In this document: positions 13,303 through 15,105 of the stretch, piece after piece
How the letters are laid out: every line of letters begins with the position of its first letter
Numbering within the stretch: position 1 is the stretch's first letter
Assembly (NCBI GenBank): GCA_937888775.1
Contig: CALAQT010000144.1
Span: 1-15,105, forward strand
Source: an uncultured Actinomycetes bacterium
Lineage (GTDB): Bacteria > Actinomycetota > Thermoleophilia > Solirubrobacterales > Solirubrobacteraceae
Reading direction: 5' to 3'
DNA: 15,105 nucleotides
The notes under the pieces: model-generated
Databases searched by the model: none
Told to the model about the DNA's origin: nothing
What the model saw: the letters and a program-made list of their open reading frames with translations, nothing else
Position numbers and translations under genes: made by a program

Positions 13303-13640
13303 AATCTGTCGTTCACAGGACGTTTACATCCGTATCACACCTCGGCGCCAGCAGAGCCGAACGGGTAGGTCGCCGATCCGGCGCGTCCATGGCCACGGGT
13401 CGCCGGTCGAGGTGCGCCTGCTCGATCCAGAACCTCCCGACACGATCCACAAAGCCGTCGGCACCGGTGCCGACGGCCTGCGCGAGCTGGACGCCGGCCG
13501 CGACCTTCGCAGCACCGCTGCAGGAAGGGCGGGCTGCAGCGGACAGCCGTGGCTCACAGCCACGGCCGGCGCTCGTCGCATGGCCGCCGGCAAGCCTGTT
13601 CTTGCGCCCCGTTACCGCACCGTGGGAAATAGCAGGGGGT

Positions 13641-13682
13641 TCGGTAATTCGTTGCGGATACACTCGGTGCCTCGTTACCGAG
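13641..13682. repeat. Overlapping alternative inverted repeats
   Basis: TCGGTAA (13641-13647) can pair with TTACCGA (13675-13681), while CTCGGT (13663-13668) can pair with ACCGAG (13677-13682). The two stems share the same 3' arm, so only one can form at a time. Confidence 0.35.
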
Positions 13683-13778
13683 CATCGCGCCCGGCAACGT
13701 AGTGCCGGCGTTCGCAGTTGTTGCCGCAGGCTCAATCAGCGCGTGGGCGCAGCGTGCGGGCTCACGGAGCGCGATCCC

Positions 13779-13797
13779 AGCCGGCCCCCTGCCGGCT
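13779..13797. repeat. Strong GC hairpin
   Basis: AGCCGGC (13779-13785) and GCCGGCT (13791-13797) flank CCCCT. It could be a terminator remnant (CCTTA follows), but there is no gene next to it. Confidence 0.35.
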
Positions 13798-14073
13798 CCT
13801 TATGGATCCCGCGGCAGTGGGCCGGTGCGCGCGCCAGACGAGTTCGAGCGGGTCCTTGAGGTCTGCGCCGACAAACGCCCACAATAGGAGTAGAGTCGCA
13901 CACCGAGCTGGCCCTGCGGCCAGGATTCTCAGCCTGAGCCCGGATGCCACCGACGGCGCGAACCTGCGCCACGAGGCGGGAGGCGTGGGTTACTGGTTTT
14001 GACTGCGGGGCCGGTGCGGTACTTCTACGGGCGTTATCCCACCGGCCCGGTGGCCGCGTCCCAATCTGATTGA

Positions 14074-14110
14074 CCGCGCGGGGGTTTCTGCCCCTCATCC
14101 TTTCGCGCGG
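14074..14110. repeat. Bulged nested inverted repeat
   Basis: Outer arms CCGCGCG (14074-14080) and CGCGCGG (14104-14110) enclose an inner GGGG-TTTCTG-CCCC stem (14081-14094) and an unpaired TCATCCTTT. It would be a stable structure as RNA from either strand. Confidence 0.35.
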
Positions 14111-14481
14111 ACCCAGCAGAGGGACGGGAAGGCTTGAAGACCGTGACGCGTGGGACACGCGACCTTCCACAGCGCGGGCGAGGTGACCTTCAGCGCGGGT
14201 CGCGACGGTTCTTGTGCGCGATCGATGCCCAATGGAGTCCGAACGCCCGGCGAGCGGACGCCGCCGGGACCAAAGCAGACCCGGTCGGCCTGAGCGATTC
14301 CCGCTACGGGTACCTCCCGCGATCGCACGACTCGCGTAATCGAGTCACCGGACGGCTCGTCGCACAGCGGCGCGTCGCGCGCGGGCCGGCTGATCGCTGG
14401 GCGCGTCGGCGAGATCGTCGCTCGACGCGAGCTCAAGCACCGCCTACCTACGAGCCGGGCTCGGAATCGAAAGCTGCGACG

Positions 14482-14500
14482 CTCACCCTGTGAGTTCACA
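14482..14500. promoter_or_regulatory. Overlapping inverted repeats upstream of rpoD
   Basis: CTCAC-CCT-GTGAG (14482-14494) overlaps TGTGA-GT-TCACA (14489-14500), about 90 bases before the rpoD start. It is operator-like; the half-site resembles that of CRP-family regulators, but the spacing (2 rather than 6) does not. Confidence 0.3.
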
Positions 14501-14588
14501 AGTGCAAGCTGTTGGCTCGCGCACTCCAGCTCGGGTGACGAGGCTGTGAGACGCCGTCGCGCTCCCGGGTCAGCCGCGCCGCCGCGAC

Positions 14589-15105
14589 ATGGGCGCGTTT
14601 GAGCCCGGCAGGCTCAACGCGAAACGCGACCAGATGTCAGTAGCGGAACTTCGGGAGCTTGAAGAGGTCAAGGGTCTGATCACACGCGGCCAGCAGGTCG
14701 GCGTGCTCACATACGCTGAGATCGCAATCGCCACGGCCGAGCTCGGCCTCGACGAAACCGACGTCGAGGAGTTGCACGGCCTGTTCGAGCGCTGTGAAAT
14801 TGAGCTGGTCGAGGAAATCGACCCCGCTACGGCGGCGAGCTTGAACATCGAGCGCGCGCCCGAGAAGCGCACCCGGCGCAAGGCTGCGCTGGATCTCAAA
14901 GCGGAGGGGACAACGGATTCGCTGCAGCTGTTTCTGAAGGACATCGGCAAGGTGCGGCTGCTGAGCGCCCAGGAGGAGGTTGATCTCGCCAAGCGGATCG
15001 AGCGCGGCGACCTGGACGCCAAGCAGAAGATGGTCGAGTCGAACTTGCGGCTGGTCGTCTCGATCGCGAAGAACTATCGCAACCAGGGGCTGCCGTTTCT
15101 CGACC
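14589..15105 (+). CDS. rpoD: RNA polymerase primary sigma factor RpoD/SigA (5' part, runs off the window)
   Basis: The first 172 codons of a group 1 sigma-70 factor, which directs RNA polymerase to housekeeping promoters. Residues about 18-75 form region 1.1 (LRELEEVKGLITRGQQVGVLTYAEIA...FERCEIELVEEID), which autoinhibits free sigma. A basic linker follows (about 88-100). Region 1.2 is TDSLQLFLKDIGKVRLLSAQEEVDLAKRIERGD (109-141), and region 2.1 begins at KMVESNLRLVVSIAKNYRNQGLPFLD, where the window ends. ATG 14589 is first after an in-frame TGA at 14547, but has no ribosome binding site; ATG 14634 (MSVAELREL) matches the usual start of relatives as I recall them and may be the real one. No dnaG or other usual primase-operon partner lies upstream; instead there is a long gene-free leader. 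Confidence 0.93.
   Translation, partial: MGAFEPGRLNAKRDQMSVAELRELEEVKGLITRGQQVGVLTYAEIAIATAELGLDETDVEELHGLFERCEIELVEEIDPATAASLNIERAPEKRTRRKAALDLKAEGTTDSLQLFLKDIGKVRLLSAQEEVDLAKRIERGDLDAKQKMVESNLRLVVSIAKNYRNQGLPFLD

Larger units (their letters stand above)
13303..14588. other. 1.3-kb region without recognisable genes, upstream of rpoD
   Basis: Open frames of up to about 250 codons occur on both strands, but all are Arg/Pro/Ala-rich, lack domains and overlap one another, as expected by chance at this base composition. The stretch is unusually rich in inverted repeats (13641-13682, 13779-13797, 14039-14053, 14074-14110, 14482-14500). It may be a long leader/regulatory region, or the remains of lost genes. 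No tRNA or rRNA was found. Confidence 0.5.

Noticed and set aside
12529..13368. 279-codon plus-strand frame opposite the methyltransferase
   Set aside because: It is a shadow: the minus-strand frame has clear methyltransferase motifs and a ribosome binding site.
13113..13859. 248-codon plus-strand frame
   Set aside because: Arg/Ser/Pro-rich with no domain; it overlaps the start of the methyltransferase gene and continues through repeat-rich non-coding DNA.
1..15105. CRISPR array, rRNA operon, intact insertion sequence or prophage
   Set aside because: No regularly spaced repeats, rRNA-like sequence, full-length transposase with ends, or cluster of phage genes was seen; the lysozyme and transposase stub alone do not make a mobile element.

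Overview
The window is high-GC DNA that reads as actinobacterial, most likely Thermoleophilia/Solirubrobacterales. The main pointer is the 5' part of a primary sigma factor (rpoD) running off the right edge, whose region 1.1 and 1.2 sequence resembles that clade from memory. A MhuD-type haem-degrading enzyme, GTG/TTG start codons, purine-rich ribosome binding sites and several small clade-typical unknown proteins agree with this. No search was run, so the taxonomy is an inference.

Layout. Positions 1-889 hold at most one doubtful small lipoprotein. At 890-2118 (minus strand) a two-gene operon encodes a MhuD-like haem monooxygenase and an epoxide-hydrolase-like alpha/beta hydrolase, joined by a GTGA stop/start overlap. 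At 2871-4309 (plus) lies a secreted GH24 lysozyme with a Cys-containing repeat C-terminus, broken by a frameshift. At 4478-4898 (minus) is a SnoaL-like protein, also frameshifted. At 5359-7646 (plus) is a large secreted multidomain surface protein, again frameshifted. At 7688-8227 (minus) is the 3' remnant of a winged-helix protein family. At 8690-10063 (plus) is a citrate synthase paralogue that lacks one catalytic histidine. At 10288-11063 are an IS256-type transposase N-terminal remnant, a doubtful small ORF and an intact coiled-coil/winged-helix protein. At 11529-12472 a small conserved-looking protein and a shortened glycerophosphodiester phosphodiesterase are divergent across a 9-bp inverted repeat. 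At 12493-13290 (minus) is a CmoB-like methyltransferase. About 1.3 kb with no recognisable gene then precedes rpoD (14589 to the edge).

How it fits together. Apart from the haem-oxygenase/hydrolase pair, the genes look like single transcription units rather than a pathway. There are two exported proteins (cell-wall lysis and surface), central metabolism, lipid turnover, a methyltransferase and transcription factors, separated by long gene-poor spacers. Decay is visible: a transposase stub, a truncated winged-helix gene, a phosphodiesterase with an apparent in-frame deletion, and three genes each off by a single base. The three frame breaks sit in or beside short G/C runs, so they may be sequencing or assembly errors. 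I found no CRISPR array, tRNA, rRNA or intact mobile element, and no convincing new multi-gene system. The best leads are the citrate synthase with Arg in place of the catalytic His, the translationally coupled MhuD-hydrolase pair, the shortened phosphodiesterase, and the operator-like palindromes.
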